From: Paenibacillus sp. FSL R5-0517
GTDB taxonomy: Bacteria > Bacillota > Bacilli > Paenibacillales > Paenibacillaceae
Length of the DNA stretch: 64,000 nucleotides
NCBI RefSeq assembly: GCF_037974355.1
Contig: NZ_CP150235.1
Location: 806,001 to 870,000, forward strand
Direction: 5' to 3'
Shown: positions 63,356-64,000 of the stretch, piece by piece
Position numbering within the stretch: the first letter of the stretch is position 1
Layout: each line of letters opens with the position of its first letter
The notes under the pieces: generated by a model
Told to the model about the DNA's origin: nothing
The model's input: only the letters and a program-made list of their open reading frames with translations
The model's database searches: none
Translations under genes and position numbers: made by a program

Positions 63356-63678
63356 GTTTCCGAGTTCGGAGAAAGAACGGACGATAAGTAAGGTTAGTTT
63401 TGGTGTGGGCAAGCGTCATACTCCGGTCAACAAACTAAGAGGGATTGAAGAGTTACGTTATTTAGGAGTACTTCCAAAGTGGGAAATCATGAGGGTATCC
63501 CGATATATTAGCAACTTCATCCACGGTAGGCTCTCAAGCCATGTCGAGTATTACTCGCACTTAGTCAGGAAAGATTAGTAGTTATGATGTATTGACGGTT
63601 ATTAAGAAAATAACAGCTAAAAAAGAAGCGGGAATAACTCCGCTTCTTTTTTAGCTGTTGTCGTCTATCCTTGGAACG
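63356..63678. other. Intergenic region after dus
   Basis: A plus-strand frame of 97 codons (63285-63578) overlaps the dus end but lacks a ribosome site and I do not accept it as a gene. The strong terminator at 63612 occupies the right part. Nothing else is visible. Confidence 0.4.
63612..63660. terminator. Long bidirectional terminator
   Basis: A 20-bp perfect stem (AACAGCTAAAAAAGAAGCGG with its complement) with a 9-base loop. It includes internal A and T runs, so both the dus transcript and the convergent gene on the minus strand can end there. Confidence 0.85.
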
Positions 63679-63999
63679 TTAACGCGTATACTCCGGTTGG
63701 GCCATGGCGATCGGCTGAGGGTTCGTTACTACCCATAATACCGCCAACTCGGATAATCTGGCAGGCGCATCAAAATCATATCCATCATGAAGCCTGCTGA
63801 CCAAGTCTGATGCTTCTTGGAGAAGTGCCGGGGCGAGTGGCTCACCAGTGCCCAGGTGACGAATCAGTGCATCCAGCATCTTGCGATACTCCCTATCCCA
63901 GTTACCTCCGCCATTATCCAATACTTCATGAGACACGCGCCCTGTGATGCGGATCATCTCTCCCTGCACCGTTTGCGCATGTCCCTGGGCCGGGACAAG
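63679..63999 (-). CDS. C-terminal part of an unrecognised protein, truncated by the window edge
   Basis: The frame is open to the right edge, so the N-terminus is outside the window; 106 residues are visible. The end reads LSELAVLWVVTNPQPIAMAQ then PEYTR. The pattern NWDREYRKMLDALIRHLGTG and ALLQEASDLVSRLHDGYDF suggests a helical domain. I cannot name a family. An internal GTG at 63969 could be a start only if the gene is very short. Confidence 0.6.
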   Translation of the reverse strand, partial: LVPAQGHAQTVQGEMIRITGRVSHEVLDNGGGNWDREYRKMLDALIRHLGTGEPLAPALLQEASDLVSRLHDGYDFDAPARLSELAVLWVVTNPQPIAMAQPEYTR

Positions 64000-64000
64000 A

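Noticed and set aside
63285..63578. Plus-strand frame of 97 codons overlapping the end of dus
   Set aside because: No ribosome site, starts inside dus, no recognised features; a frameshifted relic cannot be excluded.

Overview
The window reads as a stretch of a Paenibacillus-like (Bacillales, Firmicutes) chromosome. The evidence is strong AGGAGG-type ribosome binding sites with frequent GTG and TTG starts, many intrinsic terminators, copper-amine-oxidase stalk and S-layer-homology surface proteins, a hybrid sensor kinase paired with a SARP-type response regulator, and a gene order (yerB-like, yerC-like, dgkB, rlmCD) that recalls one neighbourhood of the Bacillus subtilis chromosome. No rRNA, tRNA or CRISPR array was recognised.

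Layout. 1-9.9 kb: a truncated GNAT acetyltransferase, two secreted proteins, an AraC regulator, a DUF1129-type membrane protein with a small membrane ORF upstream, an alpha/beta hydrolase and an extradiol (DODA-type) dioxygenase. 10-25.6 kb: housekeeping backbone with DoxX (CRP/FNR-like operator), a YerB-like lipoprotein, the DUF47/Pit phosphate pair, CorA, an AlkC-type glycosylase, YerC, a CbiX-like chelatase, a TetR/ketopantoate-reductase divergon, a secreted NLP-type necrosis-inducing protein, DgkB and RlmCD.

26.4-41.4 kb: a one-directional biosynthetic cluster preceded by an IS256 relic. It holds two acyl carrier proteins, an adenylate-forming ligase, an ATP-grasp enzyme, two BtrH-like acyltransferases at its two ends, a UDP-glucuronate-decarboxylase-like enzyme, a GT-B glycosyltransferase, two radical SAM enzymes, an ABC-2 exporter (one ATPase, two permeases) and two methyltransferases. 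The ACP, ATP-grasp and BtrH logic resembles the amino-acyl-ACP side-chain pathway of butirosin, but the set as a whole matches no pathway I know. The product is unknown and this is the best candidate for an undescribed system.

41.6-64 kb: a second TetR/ketopantoate-reductase divergon, a cysD-cysN pair (CysN carries a decayed APS-kinase tail) lying between a deleted copy and an intact copy of a leucine-rich-repeat gene, a TetR/CPBP protease pair, a GNAT protein, the SARP-type regulator with its hybrid kinase, a 1714-residue S-layer-anchored protein, a DinB protein, a tRNA-dihydrouridine synthase and a truncated ORF at the right edge.
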